Origin: Hyphomonadaceae bacterium UBA7672
GTDB lineage: Bacteria; Pseudomonadota; Alphaproteobacteria; Caulobacterales; Hyphomonadaceae
Length of the DNA stretch: 64,000 nt
Reading direction: 5' to 3'
NCBI GenBank assembly: GCA_002483135.1
Contig: DLHI01000020.1
Location: forward strand, 267,859-331,858
Under the pieces are notes generated by a model. The model was not told the origin of the DNA and searched no databases. It saw nothing but the letters and a program-made list of their open reading frames with translations. Numbering within the stretch: position 1 is the first letter of the stretch; each line of letters opens with the position of its first letter. Shown piece by piece: positions 35,077-43,626 of this stretch. The position numbers and the translations under genes are program-made.

Positions 35077-36342
35077 TTAGCCCTTCGGCGACAGGCGCCA
35101 GATCTCCCCATTGGCGTCGTCGGTGAGGATGTAGAGCAACCCATCCGGCCCCTGCCGTACGTCGCGAATGCGTTTGCACTTGTCGCGCAGCAGCTTCTCC
35201 TCGCCGACAACGCGGCCGTCCTCCATCTTCAAGCGGATCAGCTGCATGCCCGAAAGCCCGCCGGCGAACACATCGTCCTTCCACGCCGGGAACTTGTCGC
35301 CCGAATAGACCGCCATGCCCGACAGCGCGACCGACGGCGTCCAGAAATAGACCGGCTGTTCCATGCCGGCCATCTGCGTCAGCCCGCCATTCAGCAGCTT
35401 GCCGTCATTGTCGCGACCATACGAGATCAGCGGGAAGCCGTAGTTGCGGCCCGCACCCACGATGTTGAGTTCGTCCCCGCCGCGCGGCTCGTTCTCGATC
35501 GACCACAGCTCGCCGGTGACGGGATGGATCACCATCCCCTGCGGATCGCGGAAACCCACTGCCCAGATGGAAGGATCTGCGCCCTTGGAGGCGACAAACG
35601 GATTGTCCCCTGGCACGCTTCCGTTCGGATTGAGGCGCAGCACCTTGCCTTGCGGGCTCGCCATGTTCTGCACGGTCACATACGGTGTGATCACTTCGGC
35701 GGTGTGCACATAGAGCCGCCCATCGCGATCCTGCACGACGCGACGCGGGATCATGCCCGCCTGTTCGCGAAGGATGGTGTAGTTCTCCAGGCTCTTCTCG
35801 TCGGCCGAAAGCTTCGCGCTGACGATATATCCCGTCGGCGGCTTTCCTTCCGGCGTCGTGACGAAGGCGAGATAGATCGTGCGGTTGTATGCAAAATCCT
35901 GATCAAGGATCACGTCATGCATGCCCAGCAGGCGGATCGCGTTCTTGATCGGCGGCGTGCCGCTCACCGGCGTCGACGTCTCTCCATCAGCCGACACCAC
36001 GCGCAGCCCCTCGCCGCGGATCGTCACGAGGTAATTGCCCGACGGCAGGAAAGCCAGCGCCCACGGGTTCGGCAGGCCCGAGGCCACCACATCCAGCGTG
36101 AAATTGTCTGACACCGCCAAGCGCGGCGCACGCGTCTGGTCCGGATAGAGCGGGGCGGGGCGATAGTCGTCCGCCACGTTGCGCGGCGTACCACACGCCT
36201 CCAGCGACAGCTGGTCTTCCTCGAACACTTTCGCCAGCAGCTCCGGCGATGGCTTGGTCGACGTGCCTTGACCCACGGCCGCCGGCGCGAGGACGGGGCC
36301 TGCCAGCAGGCTGGCGGCAAGGCAAAGGAACAGGCGTTTCAT
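35077..36342 (-). CDS. exported sorbosone/aldose-sugar-dehydrogenase-like beta-propeller protein
   Basis: About 421 aa with a Sec signal peptide (cleavage after AVGQG or nearby). It is a six-bladed beta-propeller of the glucose/sorbosone dehydrogenase family: GLPNPWALAFLPSG, VVQDRDGRLYVH, VGFRDPQGMVIHP, ENEPRGGDELN and the C-terminal RIRDVRQGPDGLLY. Members of this family use pyrroloquinoline quinone to oxidise sugars in the periplasm, and the RxRDVRxGPDG motif contributes to the PQQ site. A GGGAG ribosome binding site fixes the ATG at 36342. It is convergent with putA (3 nt apart). The sugar and electron acceptor are unknown. Confidence 0.9.
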   Translation of the reverse strand: MKRLFLCLAASLLAGPVLAPAAVGQGTSTKPSPELLAKVFEEDQLSLEACGTPRNVADDYRPAPLYPDQTRAPRLAVSDNFTLDVVASGLPNPWALAFLPSGNYLVTIRGEGLRVVSADGETSTPVSGTPPIKNAIRLLGMHDVILDQDFAYNRTIYLAFVTTPEGKPPTGYIVSAKLSADEKSLENYTILREQAGMIPRRVVQDRDGRLYVHTAEVITPYVTVQNMASPQGKVLRLNPNGSVPGDNPFVASKGADPSIWAVGFRDPQGMVIHPVTGELWSIENEPRGGDELNIVGAGRNYGFPLISYGRDNDGKLLNGGLTQMAGMEQPVYFWTPSVALSGMAVYSGDKFPAWKDDVFAGGLSGMQLIRLKMEDGRVVGEEKLLRDKCKRIRDVRQGPDGLLYILTDDANGEIWRLSPKG

Positions 36343-36539
36343 GGCGTTCTCCCGCGGACGACTCACGCATGTGGCAGTCCGTCTCGTCACAGGCTTCTAT
36401 GGGACGCTGCATTGCGACGCACTTCAAGACGGCGCGAAGCAGGACTAGAAGGAATCACTGGCATACCCCCGGCGCGTGCAGGGACTTGCCTTCGGGAAGG
36501 GCAAACCCCTTGGGCGACATACCCCAGAGCGGACCGTCG

Positions 36540-37847
36540 GTGCGTGGTACATCGGCCGTTGTCGAGGCGGACGCCGCCTACGACAAGTTCGTGGAAGACA
36601 ATCTGAGACGAAATTATATCGGCCACTTCATGCACGGCATGGTGGGGATGACCGGCTTCCGGCTGGTCAACACGCCCACCTTCGTGCCTGCCTACCTGCA
36701 CTCCATCTCGGGGTCGGATTTCTGGGTCGGAATCGGCACCAGCCTGCAACAGCTGGGCATGATCGTCTCGCCCATCATCGGCGCGTCCCAGATCGAACAC
36801 CGCAGGAAGGTCATGCCGATCTCGGTCACACTCGGCCTGCTGATGCGGCTGCAGATTCTTGGCCTTGCCATCTCCGGTTGGCTATTGTCGGGGCCGCCTG
36901 CGCTGTTCTTCGCGCTGCTCTTTCTCTTCCTGCTCGGCCTGTTCCAGGGGCCCCAGCGCGTGGCCTTCCAGCTGCTGCTTGCCAAGGTCATCCCTATCCG
37001 TCTGCGCGGACGCCTGCAGGCCTGGCGCAATCTCATCGGCGGACTGATCGCAGCGCTGCTGTCCTACTTTGCCGGCTCGTGGCTGGTCGCCAACCACGTC
37101 TTGGGCAATGGCTACGCCACCACCTTCTTCGTCTCCTTCGTGCTCACCAGCCTGGGCTTGTCAGCGCTGCAGATCATGATGCGCGAGCCCGAGCCGCCCA
37201 CCGTCCGCGCACGCACGCGCTTGCGCGAACGGGTGAAGGATTTTCCCGCGCTCCTGCGCGAGGACAAGGGCTTCGCCTGGTTCATGGTGGCGCGCACCTT
37301 CGTGATGGGCTCGCGCATCGGACAGCCCTTCCTGTTCCTCTATGCCGCTTATGTGCTGGGTGTCAGCGCAGAGATTGATCCGGTGCGGTTCGGCACGACC
37401 CTCGCCGTGCTCTCCTTCGCCTATATGGGCGCCGACACGATCACCAACCTCATCTGGGGCTATCTGTCAGATCGGCAGGGCTTCCGTTCCACCTTCCTGC
37501 TCTCGACGGCGATCAACGTCGCGGGCATCGCCAGCTTGATGCTGTGCAATTCCATCGAGACGTTCGCGATCGCCTTCTTCCTCATCGGCGCAGGGCAGTC
37601 AGGCTTCCAGATGTCCACCACCAACATCGTGCTCGAATACGGCCACCCCCACGACGTGCCGATGCGCATGGCGCTATCGAACACGGCCGAGGGCGCGATT
37701 GGCGGTCTCGCCCCGCTCCTCGGCGCGGGTCTCGTCGTCCTGTGGGGATATGAAGCGGCGCTATGGGCGGCCGTGGGCGCCATGGCGGTCGCGCTGGCGA
37801 TTGGCGTCCTGAAAATGGAAGAACCGCGCAGGCAAGCGCGCCGCTAG
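36540..37847 (+). CDS. MFS-type multi-pass transporter
   Basis: About 435 aa with 11-12 predicted membrane helices and the MFS pattern of two six-helix halves joined by a charged loop (RARTRLRERVKDFPALLRED). It is not close to a drug or sugar subfamily that I can name. The conserved start of the first helix is IGHFMHGMVGMTGFRLVNTP. The exact start is uncertain: the frame is open to 36249, and a GTG at 36540 gives a normal cytoplasmic N-terminus, but its ribosome binding site is poor. It is divergent from the sorbosone-dehydrogenase-like gene. Confidence 0.8.
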   Translation: MRGTSAVVEADAAYDKFVEDNLRRNYIGHFMHGMVGMTGFRLVNTPTFVPAYLHSISGSDFWVGIGTSLQQLGMIVSPIIGASQIEHRRKVMPISVTLGLLMRLQILGLAISGWLLSGPPALFFALLFLFLLGLFQGPQRVAFQLLLAKVIPIRLRGRLQAWRNLIGGLIAALLSYFAGSWLVANHVLGNGYATTFFVSFVLTSLGLSALQIMMREPEPPTVRARTRLRERVKDFPALLREDKGFAWFMVARTFVMGSRIGQPFLFLYAAYVLGVSAEIDPVRFGTTLAVLSFAYMGADTITNLIWGYLSDRQGFRSTFLLSTAINVAGIASLMLCNSIETFAIAFFLIGAGQSGFQMSTTNIVLEYGHPHDVPMRMALSNTAEGAIGGLAPLLGAGLVVLWGYEAALWAAVGAMAVALAIGVLKMEEPRRQARR

Positions 37848-37848
37848 C

Positions 37849-38025
37849 TCAGCCGCCTTCGGCTGAGTTGCGCGGCGCGTGGCGGCGCTCGGCTTGCTCG
37901 AGAAGGTCGATAAATTCGTCGGCCGGGTTCTCTTCAACCGGAAACTGCTCCCGCAGCGGCGGGGAGTACGCACGTGTGAACCTGAGGATGTTGGTTCGTT
38001 TGGGGATGGAACCGTCGTCGGTCAT
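37849..38025 (-). CDS. small hypothetical protein, 58 aa
   Basis: A short soluble protein starting MTDDGSIPKR, with an acidic middle (NPADEFIDLLEQAERR). It is convergent with the MFS gene (2 nt apart). The ribosome binding site is weak (GAGAA). The frame is open upstream to 38151, but that part looks untranslated. I do not recognise a family, and coding status is uncertain. Confidence 0.4.
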   Translation of the reverse strand: MTDDGSIPKRTNILRFTRAYSPPLREQFPVEENPADEFIDLLEQAERRHAPRNSAEGG

Positions 38026-38146
38026 TTTGTTCTCGTTGACGTTTCTTGTGACGGCATCAGGGGGAGCGTGCCATGCGCGGTAGACGCTCGGCGGGCCGCA
38101 TTGTTCCCGCTTCCTCCCATGCCGCCCTGCGAAACTGTCAGCGCGC

Positions 38147-38183
38147 AACAAAAACGGCGCGATTCCCAGGGGAAATCGCGCCG
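38147..38183 (-). terminator. intrinsic terminator after the small secreted-protein gene
   Basis: A perfect 10-bp stem (CGGCGCGATT at 38155-38164 with AATCGCGCCG at 38174-38183). On the minus strand it is followed directly by TTTTTG, a proper T tract. It lies 25 nt past the stop at 38208. Confidence 0.85.
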
Positions 38184-38207
38184 CTAATGGTCTGGAGGCT
38201 TTGAGGC

Positions 38208-38495
38208 CTACTTGATCTTGGCCAGCTCGGCGTCGAGCTCAGCGAGCTTCGCATCGGTCAGCATTTCCGGCACGAAACCCTTCACCATGTCCGGCGTCAT
38301 CTGCAGCGCCTGCTCAAGCTCCGGGGCTTCCGACATGCCCGGGAAAACCTTGTCCAGGGCGGCCTTGGCATCCGCATTTTCGATCAGCGCGGCGAAGGTC
38401 GATGTTTTCGACGAGAACTTCGGCGCGTCCTGGGCGAGGGCGATGGGGGACACGGCCACAGCGAAAGCGGCAGCGACGAGAAGTTTGCGGATCAT
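38208..38495 (-). CDS. small exported protein, 95 aa
   Basis: A 95-aa protein with a clear Sec signal peptide (cleavage after IALAQ, near residue 22). The mature part of about 73 residues is helical and acidic, with repeated leucines (LEQALQMTPDMVKG, LAELDAELAKIK). An AAGGAGA ribosome binding site precedes the ATG. It follows mlaC on the same strand with about 130 nt between and ends at an intrinsic terminator. The function is unknown; a periplasmic role is inferred from the signal. Confidence 0.75.
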   Translation of the reverse strand: MIRKLLVAAAFAVAVSPIALAQDAPKFSSKTSTFAALIENADAKAALDKVFPGMSEAPELEQALQMTPDMVKGFVPEMLTDAKLAELDAELAKIK

Positions 38496-38629
38496 ACTGG
38501 TCTCTCCTTAGGCTGCCGTACCCCGGCCAGCGCGTTGGGGAGTTCCATACAATGAGCAACCAGAAACCGTCCAGTACCCTTCGCAGCCATCACGGACTGG
38601 CGACCGATAGCCCGCCATCTCGCAGGGGC

Positions 38630-39286
38630 TTAGCCCTTGAAGGCCGAACCGCGACCGTCCTTCTTGCGCGCTTCCATGTCGGCCAGCAGCACATTGATGC
38701 GGCCGATCAGCTTGTCGATGTCGCCATTGTTGCGATCGAGGAAGCTGACGAACTGCGCCTGCTGTTCCTGCGCCAGCCACAGGATCGAGCCGCCAAGCTC
38801 AATGCCCACATCGCGGACGCGGTAAGTCTTGCCATCGTTCGACAGCAGCACGTCCCAGTAGACTTTGGTGTCCTTGCCGGTCTGCGAGCTCTTGATCACT
38901 GACTCGACCGTCGAACGCTGCGGGCCATCATCCTTCGATCCGGTCACATGGATGGCCTGGCCGCGGAACTGGTCGAAGTGAACCTGGTAGACTTCGAGCG
39001 CATAGGTCTCGAACGCCTTGTAGTAGCGGTTGAACTCGGCATCGGTCAGCGAGCGGGCTTTCACGCCGATCACACGCTTGGCGATCGCCTGCATGTTGGC
39101 GAACTGGTTCATGAACTGGCCGAATTTCAGCTCACGCTGTTCGGCCGTCAGTGTGCGATCATTCAGCGCCGACAGCGCCGAGTTTGCGTTTGCCTGCACG
39201 AATGCCTCGGCCTTCTTGTCTGCAAACGCCGCGGGCGTGGCGAATGTCAGCGCGACCGCAGCGGCGATGATGCCAAACAGTTTCAT
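38630..39286 (-). CDS. mlaC: MlaC/Ttg2D-family periplasmic phospholipid carrier
   Basis: About 218 aa with a Sec signal peptide (cleavage after AAFAD). The mature protein is a MlaC domain (KARSLTDAEFNRYYKAFETY, GKTYRVRDVGIELGGSILWLAQ), the soluble shuttle that moves phospholipids between the outer-membrane MlaA complex and the inner-membrane MlaFEDB transporter. A GGAGG ribosome binding site 6 nt before the ATG at 39286 fixes the start. It lies 35 nt downstream of mlaA in the same direction. The ABC transporter genes are not in this window. Confidence 0.93.
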   Translation of the reverse strand: MKLFGIIAAAVALTFATPAAFADKKAEAFVQANANSALSALNDRTLTAEQRELKFGQFMNQFANMQAIAKRVIGVKARSLTDAEFNRYYKAFETYALEVYQVHFDQFRGQAIHVTGSKDDGPQRSTVESVIKSSQTGKDTKVYWDVLLSNDGKTYRVRDVGIELGGSILWLAQEQQAQFVSFLDRNNGDIDKLIGRINVLLADMEARKKDGRGSAFKG

Positions 39287-39321
39287 GAAAGCCTCCACGC
39301 GAGCCCTGTCCGGGCGCCCGC

Positions 39322-40065
39322 TCAAAAGTCTAGTTCGTCATCCGTCAGTTCTGGGGCGTCATTCGGCTCTTCGTAGGGAATTCCGATGTCCGCAGCCCTT
39401 GTGCGGCCATAAAGGCGCCGCACTGTGGTATAGGGGTCGATCTGGTTGTTGAGTTCGTCCGTCGCCTCGAGCGCGCCTTCGCGGGCATCCACACCCCAGA
39501 TCACGAATGTGCCGGCGCGGATGGCGTCGTCGTTCTCGAACTCGGGATAGTTGAGCGGGTTGAGCGCAAGATCGCCGCCCATGCCGGTCAGGTCGCGCGG
39601 GTTCGTCGGGCCGATCAGGGGCAGCACAAGGAATGGCCCCGAGTCGACGCCCCACGTTCCCAGTGTCTGGCCAAAGTCTTCCTTCGTCCGCTGGATGCCG
39701 ACTGCCGAGGCCGGGTCGAAGATGCCGGCAAGGCCGATGGTGGAGTTGATCAGGAAACGGCTCACCGTCGCGCCGGCATCGGGCAGCTTGCCTTGCAGCA
39801 CATGGTTCACGGCGGTCAGCGGCTCGCCGAGGTTTGCGGAAAAATTGCCGACGCCTTCACGGATGGGCTCGTTGGTCACGGCACGATAACCTTGGGCCAC
39901 CGGCTTGATGATCGCCCGGTCAACGCCGTCGTTGAAGGCAAACATCTGGCGGTTGAAATCCTCGTAGGGATCATCCGGGTTTGGGCCGGCCGTAAGGCAT
40001 CCCGAAAGGCTGAATGCGGCTAGCAACGAGGCAGCGCCGGGCAGGATGGCTTTGAAGGTTGTCAT
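39322..40065 (-). CDS. mlaA: MlaA/VacJ outer-membrane lipoprotein
   Basis: A 247-aa MlaA. The lipobox is SGCLT, followed by DDPYEDFNRQMFAFND, the hallmark of VacJ/MlaA, then REGVGNFSANLGEPL and FGQTLGTWGVDSGPFLVLPLIGP. MlaA sits in the outer membrane and removes surface phospholipids, handing them to MlaC, which is encoded just downstream. The C-terminus is acidic (DAPELTDDELDF). The pair mlaA-mlaC reads as one operon. The upstream region is shared with the divergent ArsR-methyltransferase gene. Confidence 0.94.
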   Translation of the reverse strand: MTTFKAILPGAASLLAAFSLSGCLTAGPNPDDPYEDFNRQMFAFNDGVDRAIIKPVAQGYRAVTNEPIREGVGNFSANLGEPLTAVNHVLQGKLPDAGATVSRFLINSTIGLAGIFDPASAVGIQRTKEDFGQTLGTWGVDSGPFLVLPLIGPTNPRDLTGMGGDLALNPLNYPEFENDDAIRAGTFVIWGVDAREGALEATDELNNQIDPYTTVRRLYGRTRAADIGIPYEEPNDAPELTDDELDF

Positions 40066-40216
40066 TTCGGGGCGCTCCCAGCCTCGGTGGCGATATGTGT
40101 AGTCCCGCCGGTCAAGTCAACGGCCGTTGACATGAGAATCCCGGTTCAAGCCGCGTCGAGCATATACCGGGCCATGGCAACAGCATGGCGTGAGGTTCAT
40201 ACGCCACAGCTTGCAG

Positions 40217-40242
40217 ATCATATAAAGATATGTTTATATGAT
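40217..40242 (+). promoter_or_regulatory. 26-bp inverted-repeat operator in front of the methionine operon
   Basis: A perfect 10-bp inverted repeat, ATCATATAAA (40217-40226) and TTTATATGAT (40233-40242), with the 6-nt spacer GATATG. It ends 3 nt before the ATG of the ArsR-methyltransferase gene. ArsR-family repressors bind AT-rich inverted repeats of this form. It is much like the site I recall for SahR, the S-adenosylhomocysteine-responsive ArsR regulator of methionine genes. Autoregulation of the operon is inferred. Confidence 0.8.
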
Positions 40243-40245
40243 TAA

Positions 40246-41238
40246 ATGGAACTCGCGAGCTTGGCTGATCTCGTCGTCCAACTCCGCGCCGCCGGCGAGG
40301 CGACGCGTGCGCGAATCCTTGTCCTCCTATCACATGGCGAACTGTCGGTGGGCGAGCTTGCCCAGGTCCTGAATCAGAGCCAGCCCCGCCTGTCCCGGCA
40401 TTTGAAATTCCTCACCGGGGCCGGTCTGGTCGAGCGTCTGCCCGAAGGCGCCTGGGTGTTCTACCGCCTGCCGGGGGAAGGGCGCGCCCGCTCGCTCGTC
40501 GACGGGCTGATCGCGTGGATCGACCCATCCGACCCCGAAATCCAGCGCGACCTTGCCCGCCTGCGCGAAGTGAAGGGCGAGCGTGTCGCCGCCGCCGACG
40601 CCTATTTCGGTCGCGTCGCCGAACACTGGGACGAACTTCGCGCGCTGCACTATTCCGACGCCGAGATCGAGAAGGCAGTGCTCGCCGCCGCCGGCCCCGG
40701 CCCTTTCGATCTCGTGGTCGATTTCGGCACGGGAACCGGCCGCATGTTGGCGCTGTTCGCGGGCCTCGCGCGCCGCGTCGAGGGGATCGACCTCTCGCAC
40801 CAGATGCTCACCGTCGCCCGCTCCAAGCTGGAATCCGCCGGCGCCGCCAACGCCCATGTCCGCCACGGGGACGCCACGGCGACGCCTTATGCTGACGGCT
40901 GCGCCAGCCTCGTCATCATCCATCAGGTGCTGCACTTCCTCGATGATCCCTCGCGCGCGCTGCGCGAGGCTGCACGTGTGTTGCGTCCCGGCGGCCGCGT
41001 TGTCGTCGTCGACTTCGCGCCGCACACGCTCGAACATCTGCGCGAACAACATGCCCATCGCCGCCTCGGCATCAGCGAAGCCGACCTTGCGACCTGGGGC
41101 GAGAAAGCGGGTTTCACGCCGAGCTTCTCAAAGACCTTCGATGCGCCCAACGGCGAGAAGGGCATCTCCGTCAGGGTGTGGGCCGCCGACGTGGCCAAGT
41201 TGGGTGGGGCCAAGTCTGCCAAGAGGTCAGCGGCATGA
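40246..41238 (+). CDS. ArsR-family regulator fused to SAM-dependent methyltransferase
   Basis: A 330-aa protein with two domains. Residues 5-85 are an ArsR winged helix (LAQVLNQSQPRLSRHLKFL as recognition region). Residues 130-300 are a class I methyltransferase-like domain with VVDFGTGTGRML, GIDLSHQML and LRPGGRVVVVDF. No metal-binding cysteines of ArsR/SmtB type are present. Such fusions sit at the head of methionine-cycle genes in alphaproteobacteria. The second domain probably senses SAM or S-adenosylhomocysteine; this is inference. There is no ribosome binding site, and an operator abuts the ATG, so translation may be leaderless. It overlaps metF by 4 nt. Confidence 0.9.
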   Translation: MELASLADLVVQLRAAGEATRARILVLLSHGELSVGELAQVLNQSQPRLSRHLKFLTGAGLVERLPEGAWVFYRLPGEGRARSLVDGLIAWIDPSDPEIQRDLARLREVKGERVAAADAYFGRVAEHWDELRALHYSDAEIEKAVLAAAGPGPFDLVVDFGTGTGRMLALFAGLARRVEGIDLSHQMLTVARSKLESAGAANAHVRHGDATATPYADGCASLVIIHQVLHFLDDPSRALREAARVLRPGGRVVVVDFAPHTLEHLREQHAHRRLGISEADLATWGEKAGFTPSFSKTFDAPNGEKGISVRVWAADVAKLGGAKSAKRSAA

Positions 41239-42101
41239 GCAGGACACCCACGGTCTCCTTCGAATTCTTCCCGCCCAAGACGCCCGAGATGGAGGCGAAG
41301 CTCTGGGATTCGGTGAAGCGGCTCGAGCCGCTGAACCCGTCCTACGTTTCCGTCACCTATGGCGCGGGCGGATCCACGCGCGAGCGCACGCACGGTATCG
41401 TGAAGCGCATGGCAGAAGAGACGAAACTGAATCCCGCCGGCCACATCACCTGTGTCGCCGCCACGAAGGGCGAGATCGATCAGGTGCTCAAGGATTACTG
41501 GGCCGCCGGCGTAAAACGCATCGTCGCCCTGCGTGGCGATCCCACCGCCGGCATCGGCACGAAGTACGAACCCCATCCGGGCGGCTATGCCTACGCCAGC
41601 GATCTGATCGTCGGCGCCCGCCGCATCGCCGACTTCGACATCTCCGTCGGCTGCTATCCCGAAGTGCATCCCGACGCGCCTTCGCTGAAGGCCGAGATCG
41701 ACAACCTCAAGCGCAAGTTCGACGCCGGCGCCACGCGCGCGATCACGCAGTTCTTCTTCTACCCCGACGTCTTCTTCAAGTTCCTCGACCAGGCCCGGGC
41801 CGCCGGCATCACCCAGCCCATCGTTCCGGGCATCATGCTGCAATCAAACTTCAAGGGCCTGCAGCGCATGGCCAGCCTGTGCAACACGGCCATCCCCGCG
41901 CGCATCGCCGAACTCTATGATGGTCTCGACAACGACGCCGAAACCCGTGACCTCGTCACCGCCCATGTCGCTGCTGATCTCTGCCAGCGTCTGGCCGAGC
42001 AGGGGGTCGATCACTTCCACTTCTACACGATGAACCGCGCCGGCCTGTCGCTCTCGACCTGCCGCCTGCTCGGCATCAAGCCTGCAGCGCTGCCGTCATG
42101 A
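41235..42101 (+). CDS. metF: 5,10-methylenetetrahydrofolate reductase
   Basis: A 288-aa MetF, the FAD enzyme that makes 5-methyltetrahydrofolate for methionine synthase. Family motifs: SFEFFPPKTPEME at the N-terminus, YVSVTYGAGGSTRERT, RIVALRGDP and ITQFFFYPDVFFKF. The ATG at 41235 overlaps the end of the regulator (ATGA) and follows AGAGGT, so it is coupled. The next gene overlaps its stop in the same way. Length is normal for bacterial MetF. Confidence 0.96.
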   Translation: MSRTPTVSFEFFPPKTPEMEAKLWDSVKRLEPLNPSYVSVTYGAGGSTRERTHGIVKRMAEETKLNPAGHITCVAATKGEIDQVLKDYWAAGVKRIVALRGDPTAGIGTKYEPHPGGYAYASDLIVGARRIADFDISVGCYPEVHPDAPSLKAEIDNLKRKFDAGATRAITQFFFYPDVFFKFLDQARAAGITQPIVPGIMLQSNFKGLQRMASLCNTAIPARIAELYDGLDNDAETRDLVTAHVAADLCQRLAEQGVDHFHFYTMNRAGLSLSTCRLLGIKPAALPS

Positions 42102-42553
42102 GCGATCCCGCGATCCGCATCGCCCTCGTCACGCTCGGCGTCGAAGACCTCACACGCGCCGCCGCCTTCTACGAGGCGATGGGGCTGAAGCGCTCGCGCG
42201 CCTCGCAGGAGACCATCTATTTCTACGACATGGATGGCGTGGTGCTTGCGCTGTTCCCGAACGACATGCTGGCCGAAGACGCCGGCGTGCCTGCCGAAGG
42301 CCACGGCTTCCGCCGCCAGACGCTGGCCTGGAACGTACCCGACGCTGCCACGGTCGACGCCGCCTTCGCGCGCGTCCTCGCTGCCGGCGCCGCCAGCCTC
42401 AAGCCTCCCTACAAGACATCATGGGGCGGCTATGTCGGCCACTTCGCCGATCCCGACGGCCATCTCTGGGAAGTCGCCCACAACCCGTTCTTCCCACTCC
42501 ATCCCAGCGGAGCCGTGTCGGTTCCGCCCCCTCGCGAAGGAGTCAAGAAATGA
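42098..42553 (+). CDS. VOC-family protein in the methionine operon
   Basis: A 151-aa VOC-fold protein (VTLGVEDLTRAAAFYEAMGL at the start; YVGHFADPDGHLWEVAHNP, with DPDGxxWE, at the end). This subgroup resembles glyoxalase-like proteins of unknown substrate. It sits between metF and the first methionine synthase gene, overlapping both by 4 nt (ATGA), so it is firmly inside the operon. Whether it has a role in the methionine cycle, for example detoxifying a by-product, is not known to me. Confidence 0.87.
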   Translation: MSDPAIRIALVTLGVEDLTRAAAFYEAMGLKRSRASQETIYFYDMDGVVLALFPNDMLAEDAGVPAEGHGFRRQTLAWNVPDAATVDAAFARVLAAGAASLKPPYKTSWGGYVGHFADPDGHLWEVAHNPFFPLHPSGAVSVPPPREGVKK

Positions 42554-43626
42554 CCCGCCCCATGACTCGTCAGGAACGTATCGCTAAACTCAAGCAGGCC
42601 GCGAAGGAACGCATCCTGATCCTCGACGGATCATGGGGCGTCATGTTCCAGAAGATGGGCCTCACCGAAGCCGACTATCGCGCCGAACGATTCAAGTCGC
42701 ATCCCGGCCAGATGAAAGGCAACAACGACATCCTCTGCCTCACGCGCCCCGATCTCGTGGCTCAGCTTCACACCATGTATTTTGAAGCCGGCGCCGACAT
42801 CTCGGAGACCAACACCTTTTCCGCCACCGTCATCGCACAGGACGACTACAAGCTCGACGCAAAGGCTGTCTGGGACATCAACTATGAAGGCGCCCGCATC
42901 GGCCGCGAAGTAGCGGACGCCTTCACCGCCAAGGAGCCAAACAAGCCGCGCTTCCTCGCCGGCTCGATGGGTCCGCTCAACAAGATGCTGTCCATGTCGT
43001 CGGACGTGAACGATCCCGGCGCGCGCCTCGTCGATTTCGACGAGGTCTACCACGCCTATCGCGACCAGGTGAAGGCGCTCAACGAGGGCGGTGTCGATCT
43101 CTACCTGATCGAGACGATCACCGACACGCTCAACTGCAAGGCCGCCATCAAGGCGATCATGGACCTCGAAGCCGAAGGCCTCGAACATCTACCGATCTGG
43201 ATCTCCGGCACGATCACCGACCGCTCCGGCCGCACGCTCTCAGGCCAGACGACCGAAGCGTTCTGGAACTCCATCAAGCACGCCAAGCCCTTCGCGGTCG
43301 GCTTCAACTGCGCGCTGGGCGCAGACCTGATGCGCCCCTTCATCGCCGAGATGTCGCGCGTTGCCGATACGCTGGTCGCGGCTTATCCGAACGCCGGACT
43401 CCCGAATGAAATGGGCCAGTACGACGAACAGCCCCACGAGACCGCGCACTCCGTGGAGCAATGGGCGAAGGAAGGCCTCGTCAACATCCTCGGCGGCTGC
43501 TGCGGGACGACGCCCGATCACATCCGCCACGTTGCGGAGCATGTGAAGGGGATCACCCCGCGCCAGCCGCCCGTACGCCCCCACGCGCTGCGCCTCGCGG
43601 GGCTTGAGCCATTCGAGCTGACGTGA
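42550..43626 (+). CDS. metH: methionine synthase, homocysteine-binding part (MetH N-terminal half)
   Basis: A 358-aa protein equal to the first module of cobalamin-dependent methionine synthase: the homocysteine S-methyltransferase barrel. It carries ILILDGSWGVMFQ, the ADISETNTFSA segment, GFNCALGAD and the zinc motif GGCCGTTPDHI (the two Cys plus an upstream Cys in FNC). In E. coli this is fused to the rest of MetH; here it is a separate polypeptide. The start ATG overlaps the VOC stop and follows GGAG. The partner half is encoded at 45693-48320, four genes away. Confidence 0.95.
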   Translation: MTRPMTRQERIAKLKQAAKERILILDGSWGVMFQKMGLTEADYRAERFKSHPGQMKGNNDILCLTRPDLVAQLHTMYFEAGADISETNTFSATVIAQDDYKLDAKAVWDINYEGARIGREVADAFTAKEPNKPRFLAGSMGPLNKMLSMSSDVNDPGARLVDFDEVYHAYRDQVKALNEGGVDLYLIETITDTLNCKAAIKAIMDLEAEGLEHLPIWISGTITDRSGRTLSGQTTEAFWNSIKHAKPFAVGFNCALGADLMRPFIAEMSRVADTLVAAYPNAGLPNEMGQYDEQPHETAHSVEQWAKEGLVNILGGCCGTTPDHIRHVAEHVKGITPRQPPVRPHALRLAGLEPFELT

